Shown in pieces: positions 26,040 through 35,247 of a stretch of 64,000 nt of DNA. Position 1 is the first letter of the stretch. Each line of letters opens with the position of its first letter. Origin of the DNA: HIMB11 sp965657135 (GTDB taxonomy: Bacteria; Pseudomonadota; Alphaproteobacteria; Rhodobacterales; Rhodobacteraceae); NCBI GenBank assembly GCA_965657135.1, contig CBFHNF010000004.1:1-64000 (forward strand), read 5' to 3'. Position numbers and translations under genes: made by a program. The notes below the pieces were generated by a model, which saw only the letters and a program-made list of their open reading frames with translations, did not search any database and was not told where the DNA came from.

Positions 26040-27192
26040 CTGGCGGAATGGCGGGTTTGGGATTTACATCCATTGGCCGTTTTGCGCAGCCAAATGTCCC
26101 TATTGTGATTTCAATAGCCACGTCGCAACATCAATCGACCAAACATCGTGGCAAGATGCATATCTAAAAGAAATCGATCGCTACGCGGTGATTACAAAAG
26201 GCCGTATCCTAAATTCTGTATTCTTTGGTGGCGGAACACCCAGCCTTATGTCACCCGATGTCGTCTCGGCGATATTGGATCGTATTAATTATCATTGGCC
26301 TAAGGCAAATAATTTTGAATGTACATTAGAGGCTAATCCAACGTCTGTTGAGGCGGGCCGTTTCAACGAATATTCGATGGCTGGTGTAAATAGAATTTCG
26401 ATGGGAATTCAATCACTTAGGGACAAAGACCTAGTTGCACTTGGTCGAATGCATAGTGTGCAAGAAGCCATTCAAGCCTTTGATATTGCACGTAAATATT
26501 TCGATCGCGTTAGTTTTGACCTAATTTACGCACGACAACACCAAGAACCAGAGGAATGGCGTACCGAATTAAAGGAAGCGCTTTTAATGTCCGTTGACCA
26601 CATCTCGGCCTACCAGCTGACCATCGAGCAGGGGACCGCATTTGGAGATCGATATAATCGCGGCCTTCTTAGGGGTTTACCAAAAGATGAACATGCCGAC
26701 AGAATGTATGATATTACCCAAAACGAATGCACCAAAGCAGGCATGCCCAGGTATGAAGTATCCAATCACGCGTCTCCTGGCCAAGAATGCATTCACAATC
26801 AGATCTACTGGCAATATGGCGATTATATCGGTATCGGTCCTGGCGCGCACGGTCGCGTTTCAACAGATGTCGGACGACACAGCACTGAAGCGCAACGCTC
26901 ACCTTCAATTTGGAAAAACAGTGTCTATACAGGGAAAAATACCGAAATTACGACAAACCTGACTAACGAAGATCAGCTCTCGGAGTTTGTTTTGATGGGC
27001 ATGCGATTGGCGTCTGGTATCTCGATTGAACGATTGATGCGCCTGAGCGGTGGCTCATTCAACCCAGAGAAAATGGCCAACCTATACGAGCTCAAACTGG
27101 TTTATGAAGAAGAAGGATCACTACGCACTTCGCAAGCTGGAACCAAATTATTAAATCAGGTGATATTCAAAATTTTAGAGGCCTGCGAATGA
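26032..27192 (+). CDS. hemW: Radical SAM protein HemW (heme chaperone)
   Basis: HemW family, formerly called oxygen-independent coproporphyrinogen oxidase-like; known members bind heme and act as chaperones. The radical SAM cluster motif is CAAKCPYC in 'HWPFCAAKCPYCDFN'. 'FFGGGTPSLM', 'LEANPTSVE' and 'RISMGIQSLRDKDLVALGR' follow, with the C-terminal HemW domain ('YEVSNHASPGQECIHN'). The GTG at 26032 gives 'VDDWRNGGFGIYIHW', matching the family N-terminus; an in-frame ATG at 25993 lies deep in rdgB. 386 residues. It lacks the extra Cys of HemN in the CX3CX2C segment, as HemW does. Confidence 0.92.
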   Translation: MDDWRNGGFGIYIHWPFCAAKCPYCDFNSHVATSIDQTSWQDAYLKEIDRYAVITKGRILNSVFFGGGTPSLMSPDVVSAILDRINYHWPKANNFECTLEANPTSVEAGRFNEYSMAGVNRISMGIQSLRDKDLVALGRMHSVQEAIQAFDIARKYFDRVSFDLIYARQHQEPEEWRTELKEALLMSVDHISAYQLTIEQGTAFGDRYNRGLLRGLPKDEHADRMYDITQNECTKAGMPRYEVSNHASPGQECIHNQIYWQYGDYIGIGPGAHGRVSTDVGRHSTEAQRSPSIWKNSVYTGKNTEITTNLTNEDQLSEFVLMGMRLASGISIERLMRLSGGSFNPEKMANLYELKLVYEEEGSLRTSQAGTKLLNQVIFKILEACE

Positions 27193-27545
27193 TGCGGCCC
27201 ATCTGGATAGTTGCTGGTTTATTATCGCTAATGGTTGGGATAGCCGGCATTATTTTGCCGCTCGTTCCTACTGTTCCTCTTGTCCTGTTGGCGTCCTTTT
27301 GTTTTGCCAAATCCTCTAAGCAACTACACACTTGGTTACTATCTCATAACACATTTGGTCCGATGATATCGGATTGGAGTACAAACGGCGCGATAAGCCG
27401 CAAGGCAAAACGTGCTGCAACACTGTCAATCTTAGCGGTTATCGGAATTTCAGTCTTCTTAAAGATACCCAGTCACGTCATCATTACACAGCTTATCACT
27501 TTGTCTTGTGTTTTACTGTTTATTTGGACCCGTCCAAGTTCGTAG
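27189..27545 (+). CDS. YbaN/DUF454 family inner membrane protein
   Basis: A 118-residue membrane protein with the DUF454 (YbaN) layout: a first hydrophobic hairpin containing 'GIAGIILPLVPTVPLVLLASFCFAKSS', then 'TWLLSHNTFGPMISDW' and two further hydrophobic segments. Function unknown. It overlaps hemW as ATGA. Its last 26 bases overlap the convergent parB gene, so no intergenic terminator separates the two operons. Confidence 0.85.
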   Translation: MMRPIWIVAGLLSLMVGIAGIILPLVPTVPLVLLASFCFAKSSKQLHTWLLSHNTFGPMISDWSTNGAISRKAKRAATLSILAVIGISVFLKIPSHVIITQLITLSCVLLFIWTRPSS

Positions 27546-28446
27546 CACTTAGAAGCGCACATAAATCATCAAGTTGATCCAATGATTTATAAGTTATCGT
27601 CATTGATCCCGATTCTGTGCCCATCTTGTGGTCAACAGAAACACGCATACTCAAAGCGGCAGACAAATCACTCTCTAGCGCCTTTGTGTCTGAATCTTTC
27701 TCGAACTTGGTCTTGGTGCCTGCCGATCGATGGGCCGCTGAATCATGCGTTCCTTGTGCCGCTTGTTTAACCAGCTTTTCTGTATCTCTAACCGATAATC
27801 CTGCAGAGATGATTTTCTTAGCCAATTCAGATGCATGATCAGAAGTAATTAAAGCACGTGCGTGCCCAGCGCTTAGTTGTCCTGAAATCAAATATGACTG
27901 AACGTCCTCCGGCAGATTTAATAACCGTAGTAAATTCGCGATATGACTCCGGCTTTTTCCCAGCGATTCTGAAAGTTTTTCTTGTGTATGTCCAAATCGG
28001 TCCATCAACTGCCGATAACCCGCTGCTTCTTCTACTGGGTTTAAATCAGCGCGTTGGATGTTTTCAATAATCGCAATTTCTAATACTTCGGTGTCACTAA
28101 ACTCTCGAACGATTACAGGTATTTTATGTAATTGCGCGCGCTGCGCTGCGCGCCAACGCCGTTCTCCAGCAACAATTTCGTACTGATCCCTGTAATCAGG
28201 CCGCGCTCGAACAATAAGCGGTTGAAAGATGCCTTTTGACTTAATGGATTCAGTTAGCTCATTCAGTTGATCTTCATCAAATGTACGACGTGGCTGATCG
28301 GGGTTTGGAAATACCATTTCTATTGGTATTGACCGCTCAACGCCATTTTGCACCACGTTAGATGTGTCTTCGTCTACTTTCGGCGAAACATCTGCCATTA
28401 GCGCCGATAGACCCCGGCCTAAGCCCCTGCTCTTTTTATCTGCCAT
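27520..28446 (-). CDS. parB: Chromosome partitioning protein ParB
   Basis: CTP-dependent DNA clamp that loads at parS and spreads to organise the origin region. The 308 residues have the ParB/Sulfiredoxin-like domain with 'GERRWRAAQRAQLHKIPVIV' (the CTP-binding GERRxRA). They also have the HTH 'EKLSESLGKSRSHIANLLRL' and a C-terminal dimer domain. The N-terminus 'KKSRGLGRGLSALM' is typical and interacts with ParA. It follows parA by nine bases. Two perfect parS sites are 1.4-3.3 kb upstream. Confidence 0.96.
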   Translation of the reverse strand: MADKKSRGLGRGLSALMADVSPKVDEDTSNVVQNGVERSIPIEMVFPNPDQPRRTFDEDQLNELTESIKSKGIFQPLIVRARPDYRDQYEIVAGERRWRAAQRAQLHKIPVIVREFSDTEVLEIAIIENIQRADLNPVEEAAGYRQLMDRFGHTQEKLSESLGKSRSHIANLLRLLNLPEDVQSYLISGQLSAGHARALITSDHASELAKKIISAGLSVRDTEKLVKQAAQGTHDSAAHRSAGTKTKFEKDSDTKALESDLSAALSMRVSVDHKMGTESGSMTITYKSLDQLDDLCALLSATNLDGSK

Positions 28447-28455
28447 TTTTTCTCC

Positions 28456-29271
28456 TTACGCGGCTTCTGGCGTCGACTTTGAGTTAGCCAATAACTCTTT
28501 TGCTAACGCGCGATAGGCAACCGCTCCCTTTGATGCGCTGTCGTATGTGATAACCGGCATCGCAAACGAAGGAGCCTCACTTACCCGCACGTTACGAGGG
28601 ATTATCGTTTTGAACACCAATTCACCTAGGTTGTCACGCGCATCTTGTTCGACCTGCTGCGATAAATTGTTTCGTGAATCGTACATTGTCAAAACAACAC
28701 CCTCTATCCTCAACGATGTGTTAGCGCTGTTGCGAACCTCTCTGATGGTCAACATCAGTTGTGACAAACCCTCAAGAGCAAAAAATTCACTTTGCAGCGG
28801 GATCAATACTGAATCAGACGCAACCATTGCATTAACTGTCATCAAATTTAAGGACGGTGGACAATCAATTAAGATAAAGTCGAACCCGAGATCTGTCATT
28901 GCCGGTTGCCGCAGTGCATCATGAAGTAGGAAGCTTCGCTTTTCATTTGAAACCAATTCCATATCTGCAGAGCTAAGATCCACTGTTGCAGGTACTATGA
29001 ACAGGTTCTCTTGATCAGATTGATGTACCACATCTTGTAGTGACACGTCATCTAATAATAGCTCATATGTCGTGAACGTTCGCTCCTCAACTTCAATACC
29101 TAAACCTGTTGACGCGTTACCCTGCGGGTCAAGATCAACGATCAAAACCCGCTTTCCTAGCTCTGCTAAAGCGGCACCTAAATTTATGGTGGTTGTTGTT
29201 TTACCAACGCCACCTTTTTGATTGGTCACCGATATGATTTTTGGCTTCATGCTTGCCAATATATCAGACAC
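28456..29271 (-). CDS. parA: Chromosome partitioning ATPase ParA
   Basis: Walker-type ATPase that positions ParB-parS complexes during segregation. The 271 residues include the deviant Walker A 'NQKGGVGKTTTTINLG', 'VLIVDLDPQGNAST' and 'FILIDCPPSLNLMTVNA'. The start is GTG at 29271, five bases before the rsmG stop, with AGGGGA upstream. An ATG seven codons later is possible, but the GTG gives the usual N-terminal length. Confidence 0.96.
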   Translation of the reverse strand: MSDILASMKPKIISVTNQKGGVGKTTTTINLGAALAELGKRVLIVDLDPQGNASTGLGIEVEERTFTTYELLLDDVSLQDVVHQSDQENLFIVPATVDLSSADMELVSNEKRSFLLHDALRQPAMTDLGFDFILIDCPPSLNLMTVNAMVASDSVLIPLQSEFFALEGLSQLMLTIREVRNSANTSLRIEGVVLTMYDSRNNLSQQVEQDARDNLGELVFKTIIPRNVRVSEAPSFAMPVITYDSASKGAVAYRALAKELLANSKSTPEAA

Positions 29272-29884
29272 GAGAAAGTCCCCTAATTTTTAATATTACC
29301 GCACTACTATCCGTTACACTTTTAATCACTTCATATTCAAAAAACCAATGATTCTGGGCACATTCTATTTCTGACAACCAATTTTTGCCTTTTTGAAACA
29401 GAAAAGTTGTACTCTGGCTGGAGAATCTCTGTGAAAGAGAAAACAGATTTGTCAGCGGTGCTAATGCGCGAGCGGATATGAGATCTGAATTCGGAATATC
29501 AGCACCTTCAATCCGATCAGTAATGATCGTTGTATTATCAAGACCCAGCTCTCTTATAGCAGTACGCAAGAACACTGATTTCCTTTTATCTGACTCGACT
29601 AAGTGAAACTTTCTTTGATGATCCATGTCGTTCGCCAAAATGGCTACCACAATGCCCGGCAATCCTCCTCCAGATCCGAGATCGGTCCATGTATTTCCCT
29701 CGCAACCCAAAGAAGCAAAATATACTTGTGCTGAATCCAAAATGTGTCGATCCCAGATGTCTGAAATCGTACTTTTTGCTACCAGATTAATGGAGTTGTT
29801 CCACTTACGGATTAAATCCGCATAATTTTGCAAACTGTCTAATGTTTCACGTGAAACATTTTGACTCAGCAAGCTAGTACTCAC
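29264..29884 (-). CDS. rsmG: 16S rRNA (guanine-527-N7)-methyltransferase RsmG
   Basis: SAM-dependent enzyme methylating G527 of 16S rRNA. The 206 residues contain 'RKWNNSINLVAKSTISDIWDRHILDSAQ' split by a short linker from the SAM loop 'WTDLGSGGGLPGIVVAI'. 'LVESDKRKSVFLRTAIRELG' follows. The GTG start overlaps the mnmG stop as GTGA. Codons 9-14, encoding NVSRET, are formed by a perfect parS site (29843-29858). Confidence 0.95.
   Translation of the reverse strand: MSTSLLSQNVSRETLDSLQNYADLIRKWNNSINLVAKSTISDIWDRHILDSAQVYFASLGCEGNTWTDLGSGGGLPGIVVAILANDMDHQRKFHLVESDKRKSVFLRTAIRELGLDNTTIITDRIEGADIPNSDLISARALAPLTNLFSLSQRFSSQSTTFLFQKGKNWLSEIECAQNHWFFEYEVIKSVTDSSAVILKIRGLSRV
29843..29858. promoter_or_regulatory. 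parS site inside rsmG
   Basis: TGTTTCACGTGAAACA, a perfect 16-base palindromic match to the bacterial parS consensus. It lies within the first codons of rsmG, about 1.4 kb from the parB start, and is expected to load ParB. Confidence 0.95.
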
Positions 29885-31746
29885 GCTGTTCTCCGCTCCC
29901 GTCTACCCCTTTTAATACGCGATAGCAGTAAAAGAAGCGCAGCTGGGGTTATACCATCTACTTTAGCAGCCTGCCCAAGGTTCTGTGGTTGGGATCGTGT
30001 TAATTTTGACTTTAACTCAGCAGACAACCCGTCAATATTTAAATAATCAAAATCACATGGAATCTTTAACCCCTCATCTCTTTGAATGGCTGCAATGTCC
30101 AACTTCTGACGGTCGATATAGTTGGCGTAAAGCGCGTCCTTTGAAATCTGGTCCGATATTTCTCGATCTATATCTTTCAGTTCTGCATTTAATGGCTTTA
30201 GATCGTCGAACGTAACATTCGGAAATGCCAGCACTTGAAGCAAGTTTCGCCGCGTTCCATCTTGATTAATATTGATCCCGGCAGATTGAATCTGTTTGGG
30301 AGTAAAAGATTCACGACTAAGAACTTCACGGCAATCGCTTAATTTTTCTGATTTCTGATTGAACGCATCGGCGCGCGCCTTACCACAGAAACCGCGATCT
30401 ATCGCCATTGGCGTCAATCTCTGATCGGCATTATCAGCTCTCAGAGACAGCCTGAACTCGGCTCTTGATGTAAACATTCTATAAGGTTCAGTGACACCCC
30501 GGGTAATTAAATCATCGACCATTACGCCAATATAACTGGTTGACCGAGAAAACTCGATAGGCTCGTGCCCCAAAGATGATGATGCTGCATTTAATCCTGC
30601 AACCATGCCCTGAGCAGCCGCCTCTTCATAACCAGTCGTCCCATTAATTTGTCCCGCTAAATATAACCCACTAACACCCTTTAGCTCTAAGCTCACCGAC
30701 AAAGACCGAGGGTCAACAAAGTCATATTCAATCGCATAGCCAGGCTGAAGAATTTCTACGGACTCGAGTCCGCGGATCGACTTCACATATTGCTCTTGGA
30801 TTTCAATGGGAAGCGACGTAGAGATTCCGTTAGGATAGATGGTGTCATCATCCAGACCCTCTGGTTCCAAAAATATTTGATGCGACGACTTGTCGGCAAA
30901 ACGAACAACTTTATCTTCGATCGATGGACAGTATCTTGGCCCCACACCCTCGATATGACCTCCGTACATCGCTGATCTCTCAAGATTGTCCCGTATAATA
31001 TCATGTGTACGCTCATTGGTATGCGTGATTGCACACGCGACCTGAGGTGCAACGGGTTTTTCATTTAGAAAACTAAACATCACCGGATCATCGTCGCCCG
31101 GCTGCTCATCCAAGATGTCCCAGTTAATCGTCTTTTTATTTAGACGCGGAGGTGTACCCGTCTTTAGACGCCCCAGAGACAATCCAAAGTTATCTATACG
31201 TTCAGCAAGCTTGACTGACGGCTCATCGCCCATCCGACCCGCTGAATAGGACACATCGCCAATGAAAACCTTGCCACGTAAGAATGTTCCCGTCGTTAAA
31301 ATTACCGAATCGCTATTTATTTTCTCTCCATTACTTAGAATAACGCCGCGCACTTGATCATTCTGCATTATGAGGTCTGCTACCTCACCAGTAACAAAAG
31401 TAAGATTTTCGTAGTTTGAAAGAATGGATTGTATAGATCTCATGTATCGCTTGCGATCTGCTTGAACACGAGGCCCCTGCACAGCCGGACCTTTGCGTCT
31501 ATTCAGCAAACGAAATTGAATTCCAGCGTAGTCCGCTGCAGTTCCCATGATACCGTCAAGTGCATCGATCTCTCGAACTAAATGACCCTTGCCAAGACCC
31601 CCGATCGCTGGATTACATGACATGACGCCCATGTCGCTTGATTTTAGAGATATCAGAGCGGTACTCGCACCAAGGCGTGCAGACGCCGCTGCCGCCTCGC
31701 AACCTGCATGTCCAGCACCAACAACTACAACATCAAAATGTTTCAC
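29881..31746 (-). CDS. mnmG: tRNA uridine-34 carboxymethylaminomethyl enzyme MnmG (GidA)
   Basis: FAD protein that with MnmE adds the cmnm5 group to U34 of certain tRNAs. It has the FAD-binding 'VVVVGAGHAGCEAAAASARLG', 'SCNPAIGGLGKGHLVREIDALDG' with the family Cys, and 'PRYCPSIEDKVVRF'. It ends in the MnmE-binding C-terminal helical region. The start is uncertain. AGGAG at 31755-31759 is eight bases from the GTG at 31746 (MKHFDVVV), which I choose. GTG at 31755 would give the common MFHVKH opening but overlaps the ribosome site. A parS site lies across this start. About 621 residues. Confidence 0.95.
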   Translation of the reverse strand: MKHFDVVVVGAGHAGCEAAAASARLGASTALISLKSSDMGVMSCNPAIGGLGKGHLVREIDALDGIMGTAADYAGIQFRLLNRRKGPAVQGPRVQADRKRYMRSIQSILSNYENLTFVTGEVADLIMQNDQVRGVILSNGEKINSDSVILTTGTFLRGKVFIGDVSYSAGRMGDEPSVKLAERIDNFGLSLGRLKTGTPPRLNKKTINWDILDEQPGDDDPVMFSFLNEKPVAPQVACAITHTNERTHDIIRDNLERSAMYGGHIEGVGPRYCPSIEDKVVRFADKSSHQIFLEPEGLDDDTIYPNGISTSLPIEIQEQYVKSIRGLESVEILQPGYAIEYDFVDPRSLSVSLELKGVSGLYLAGQINGTTGYEEAAAQGMVAGLNAASSSLGHEPIEFSRSTSYIGVMVDDLITRGVTEPYRMFTSRAEFRLSLRADNADQRLTPMAIDRGFCGKARADAFNQKSEKLSDCREVLSRESFTPKQIQSAGININQDGTRRNLLQVLAFPNVTFDDLKPLNAELKDIDREISDQISKDALYANYIDRQKLDIAAIQRDEGLKIPCDFDYLNIDGLSAELKSKLTRSQPQNLGQAAKVDGITPAALLLLLSRIKRGRRERRTA

Positions 31747-31754
31747 GTGAAACA
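31739..31754. promoter_or_regulatory. parS site at the mnmG start
   Basis: TGTTTCACGTGAAACA, the second perfect parS, 1.9 kb from the one in rsmG. Read in the mnmG frame it encodes FHVKH, the N-terminal motif often seen in annotated MnmG. It sits between the end of mnmE and the body of mnmG. Confidence 0.95.
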
Positions 31755-31757
31755 CTC

Positions 31758-33047
31758 CTATTTTCCAATACAAAAGCTTGAAAAAATTTCGTCAAGCAAA
31801 GATTCAACATCTACACGGCCGATCAGGGTATCAAGAACTCGACAACAGATACGAAGCTCTTCAGCACATATATCATACAACTCAGGACCCTGTTGAACAA
31901 TTGATTCTGCGTTAGACAAGTGAATTAGAGCACCCTCCATTGCAGTTCTGTGCCTTATACGCGTGGATACACCTACGTCCTTCGTCACATCTTCAAATTG
32001 CTGCGTCAGCTTTCTAACCAAAATGTCAACACCCACACCGGTTTTTCCTGATATCCCATCCGGAAACTGCCCGTCGTCATCTTTCGCAAAAAAACGATAA
32101 ATGCGTGTGTCCGTAGTTTCAAATTCATCTAAAGTTGAATTGTCATTATACAGGTATACGACTGCATCAGCTTTGGATGCACGAACTCGGGCGCGCGAAA
32201 CGCCAATCTCTTCGACTTTATCATCGGTTTCTCGAATTCCCGCAGTATCAAGTAATGTAACAGGAATTCCACCCAAATCCATTCTCACCTCAATCACGTC
32301 ACGGGTCGTTCCGGCAATTTCCGATGTAATCGCCGCGTCTCTTCCTGCCAGGAAATTCAAAAGAGTTGATTTTCCCAGATTCGGCGCTCCGACAATCGCA
32401 ACCTCAAATCCGGTGCGTATGCGTTCAGCTATTACATTTCCGCTTATTTCATGAGTTATTGAAGTCTTAACTTCTTTAATAATTTCTATAACATCTGGTG
32501 AAACATCAACCGGGACCTCTTCATCGGCAAAATCTATTGTTGCTTCAATTAATGAGGCAGCCCGAATTAGTTTTTCTCTCCAATAATCCGTGAGTTTTCC
32601 CAAATCCCCTGATAACACTCGTAACGCCTGAATGCGCTGCGCCTCTGTTTCAGACTCAATTAAATCAGCTAATCCTTCGACCTTCGCAATGTCTAATCGG
32701 TTGTTATCCAAAGCACGTCGTGTGAACTCTCCTGCTTCTGCCTGACGCAAATTTATCTGACCATTCAGCTCACGTAAAACAGCATTAATCACCGCGATAC
32801 TGCCATGAACATGCAATTCAACAACATCTTCGCCCGTAAAACTATGTGGTTTATCAAATCTTATGACCAGCGCTTCATCAATAAAGGATCGATCCGATGA
32901 AACCAACTTTCTAACCACAGGGCGTCCATCAGTCACTGGTTTAGATGTAATGCTATTCAATGCCATTAACGCATCTGGACCAGAAATCCGTATAATAGCA
33001 ATCCCAGCTTTACCCGGTGCTGTCGCTAGCGCAAAAATGGTATCCAT
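31758..33047 (-). CDS. mnmE: tRNA modification GTPase MnmE
   Basis: Partner of MnmG in wobble-uridine modification. The 429 residues start 'MDTIFALATAPGKAGIAIIR' (tetrahydrofolate-binding domain). A central G domain has 'GAPNLGKSTLLN', 'TTRDVIE' and 'DTAGIRETDDKVE'. The protein ends with the catalytic C-terminal motif CIGK. The ATG at 33047 is preferred over an in-frame GTG four codons earlier. Part of the rho-mnmE-mnmG-rsmG-parAB run. Confidence 0.96.
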   Translation of the reverse strand: MDTIFALATAPGKAGIAIIRISGPDALMALNSITSKPVTDGRPVVRKLVSSDRSFIDEALVIRFDKPHSFTGEDVVELHVHGSIAVINAVLRELNGQINLRQAEAGEFTRRALDNNRLDIAKVEGLADLIESETEAQRIQALRVLSGDLGKLTDYWREKLIRAASLIEATIDFADEEVPVDVSPDVIEIIKEVKTSITHEISGNVIAERIRTGFEVAIVGAPNLGKSTLLNFLAGRDAAITSEIAGTTRDVIEVRMDLGGIPVTLLDTAGIRETDDKVEEIGVSRARVRASKADAVVYLYNDNSTLDEFETTDTRIYRFFAKDDDGQFPDGISGKTGVGVDILVRKLTQQFEDVTKDVGVSTRIRHRTAMEGALIHLSNAESIVQQGPELYDICAEELRICCRVLDTLIGRVDVESLLDEIFSSFCIGK

Positions 33048-33064
33048 ACCATGCCCCACGACAT

Positions 33065-34336
33065 TTATGTATTCATTGAATCAAAGAATTCGCTATTTGT
33101 TTTTGTTTGCTTCAGCTTCGACATCAAGAATTCAATTGCATCGGTTGTCCCCATTGGGTTCAGGATGCGACGCAAGACAAATGTCTTTTGAAGATCAATC
33201 TTATCAATAAGAAGATCTTCCTTACGTGTTCCGGACTTGAGAATATCAATCGCTGGGAACACACGCTTATCGGCAATTTTGCGATCTAAGATAATTTCAG
33301 AGTTACCAGTTCCTTTAAATTCTTCAAAAATAACCTCATCCATGCGGCTACCAGTATCAATCAATGCAGTTGCAATAATAGTTAAAGAACCGCCCTCTTC
33401 GATATTCCGAGCAGCACCAAAGAACCGCTTTGGTCGTTGCAACGCATTCGCATCGACACCACCAGTCAAAACTTTACCAGATGAAGGGATAACAGTGTTA
33501 AACGCCCGGCCAAGACGCGTTATTGAATCCAATAAAATAACAACATCACGCTTGTGTTCGACCAGTCTTTTTGCCTTTTCGATAACCATTTCAGATACCG
33601 CCACGTGCCGAGAAGCTGGTTCGTCAAATGTTGATGAAATAACCTCACCTTTCACAGAACGTTGCATGTCTGTTACTTCTTCAGGCCGCTCATCAATCAA
33701 CAAAACGATCAAATAACATTCAGGATGATTTTGTTCGATACTATGTGCAATATTTTGAAGTAAAACAGTTTTACCTGTCCTGGGTGGCGCAACAATCAAG
33801 GAACGCTGTCCTTTACCAATAGGCGCGACCAAATCGATCACGCGCGCTGATCGGTCTTTTAACGTTGGATCTTCGATTTCCATCTTGAGACGTTCATCAG
33901 GATACAATGGTGTTAAGTTATCAAACGCAATTTTATGGCGTGCTTTTTCTGGCTCTTCAAAATTGATTTTTTCTGCTTGAACCAACGCAAAGTAGCGCTC
34001 ATTCTCGTCAGGTGCCTTTATAAAGCCCTCAATTGTATCGCCTGTCCGCAATGAATATTTTCTAATCATCTCCGGCGAAACATAAATATCATCTGGCCCA
34101 GCAAGGTAGTTCGCTTCTGGAGAACGAAGAAATCCAAAGCCATCTTGAAGAACTTCTAAAACACCATCACCCGAAATTTCCCATCCTTCGTCAGCCCGCT
34201 CACGCAGGATTTGAAACATCATCTCACCCTTACGCATGGTGGATGCATTTTCGATCTCAAGTTCCTCAGCCATGGAAAGCAAATCTTTCGGGCTCTTCGC
34301 TTTCAGCTCGGATAAGGATAACCGTTCGATGGACAT
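33065..34336 (-). CDS. rho: Transcription termination factor Rho
   Basis: Hexameric RNA helicase that ends transcription. The 423 residues show the N-terminal 'LSLSELKAKSPKDLLSMAEEL', the RNA-binding cold-shock domain with 'GFGFLRSPEANYLAGPDDIYVSP' nearby, and the ATPase core: 'APPRTGKTVLLQN' and 'VVILLDSITRLGRAFN'. AAGGGG lies seven bases before the ATG at 34336; five extra in-frame codons upstream are not needed. Confidence 0.97.
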   Translation of the reverse strand: MSIERLSLSELKAKSPKDLLSMAEELEIENASTMRKGEMMFQILRERADEGWEISGDGVLEVLQDGFGFLRSPEANYLAGPDDIYVSPEMIRKYSLRTGDTIEGFIKAPDENERYFALVQAEKINFEEPEKARHKIAFDNLTPLYPDERLKMEIEDPTLKDRSARVIDLVAPIGKGQRSLIVAPPRTGKTVLLQNIAHSIEQNHPECYLIVLLIDERPEEVTDMQRSVKGEVISSTFDEPASRHVAVSEMVIEKAKRLVEHKRDVVILLDSITRLGRAFNTVIPSSGKVLTGGVDANALQRPKRFFGAARNIEEGGSLTIIATALIDTGSRMDEVIFEEFKGTGNSEIILDRKIADKRVFPAIDILKSGTRKEDLLIDKIDLQKTFVLRRILNPMGTTDAIEFLMSKLKQTKTNSEFFDSMNT

Positions 34337-34434
34337 GTGTTGCCCCTTCAAAATATAATTTTCAACAAGAAGAATCTTGCCCGGACGGACAAGCTAGGTT
34401 GTCTTAAACATTTTCAAGGCTCTCGTCAATTAGG

Positions 34435-34884
34435 TCAGAATTTAACAACAACTGAAATAACAATAACCAACATAAGGATTGTCGGGACTTCATTCATCAT
34501 TCTGTACTGACGTCCAGTTAAAGAGTTTTGCGACAATTCAAAATCCTTTCTCCGTTTGCCCAGCCAATGATGAAACCATGTCATTGCGACGACTGATATT
34601 CCTTTAAACCAAGGCCAGTAATCAGACCAATCAACAATTCCAGGAGTAAGAACCAACAATAAACCACATACCCAAGTTACAATCATGGCTGGGTTCATAA
34701 TAAACCTGAGCAGCTTCTGTTCCATAGTTTTGAAAACAAGATCCACATCTGATCCAACTTGAGCGCGTTCGACATGATATACGTATATTCTTGGTAGATA
34801 AAATAATCCTGCCATCCACGACATAACAGCCATAATATGAAGTGATTTCACCCAAGGATACGATATGAAAAGGAGTTCGGTCAT
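34435..34884 (-). CDS. hemJ: Protoporphyrinogen IX oxidase HemJ
   Basis: Membrane enzyme oxidising protoporphyrinogen IX to protoporphyrin IX in heme synthesis. The 149 residues start 'MTELLFISYPWVKSLHIMAVMSWMAG' with the conserved His in 'KSLHI', followed by 'FYLPRIYVYH', 'EQKLLRFIMNPAM' and 'KGISVVAMTWFHHWLGK'. Three to four membrane segments. The ATG at 34884 is preferred to an in-frame TTG seven codons earlier. It is the first gene to the left of the presumed replication origin. Confidence 0.93.
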   Translation of the reverse strand: MTELLFISYPWVKSLHIMAVMSWMAGLFYLPRIYVYHVERAQVGSDVDLVFKTMEQKLLRFIMNPAMIVTWVCGLLLVLTPGIVDWSDYWPWFKGISVVAMTWFHHWLGKRRKDFELSQNSLTGRQYRMMNEVPTILMLVIVISVVVKF

Positions 34885-34986
34885 TGGTTCACGCCTGTCT
34901 GACAATAATAATAATAAAGTATATATATAAAGAAGAAGATGATGTAAGTAGAGGGTTGATCTGTGGATTAAATTTTACCCACTGTT

Positions 34987-34995
34987 TTATACACA
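34987..34995 (+). promoter_or_regulatory. DnaA box TTATACACA
   Basis: Exact fit to TTATNCACA within the presumed origin, next to the AT-rich tract. Confidence 0.65.
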
Positions 34996-35247
34996 TTAGA
35001 AAAAATTATAATGATTCATATCCCACTTAAAAATATATATATAACAAATACTTACGTATATGTATATCAAAAATTTAAGGAATACTCTTAATTGTATTCA
35101 CAAAAAAACTTTATTTCAGTTGTTAAAATCCACAGCGTATAGTTTCAAAGAACATGATAGATAACCTTGCATTTTGTACACAACGATTGGCGTGGTCGCG
35201 TTATTCCACTAGTTATAGGTCAACGAATACTTAAGGTACACACAAGG

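Noticed and set aside
35072..35093. TTAA-N9-TTAA in the presumed origin as a CtrA site
   Set aside because: The CtrA consensus requires a seven-base spacer; the nine-base spacer in an AT-rich region is likely chance.
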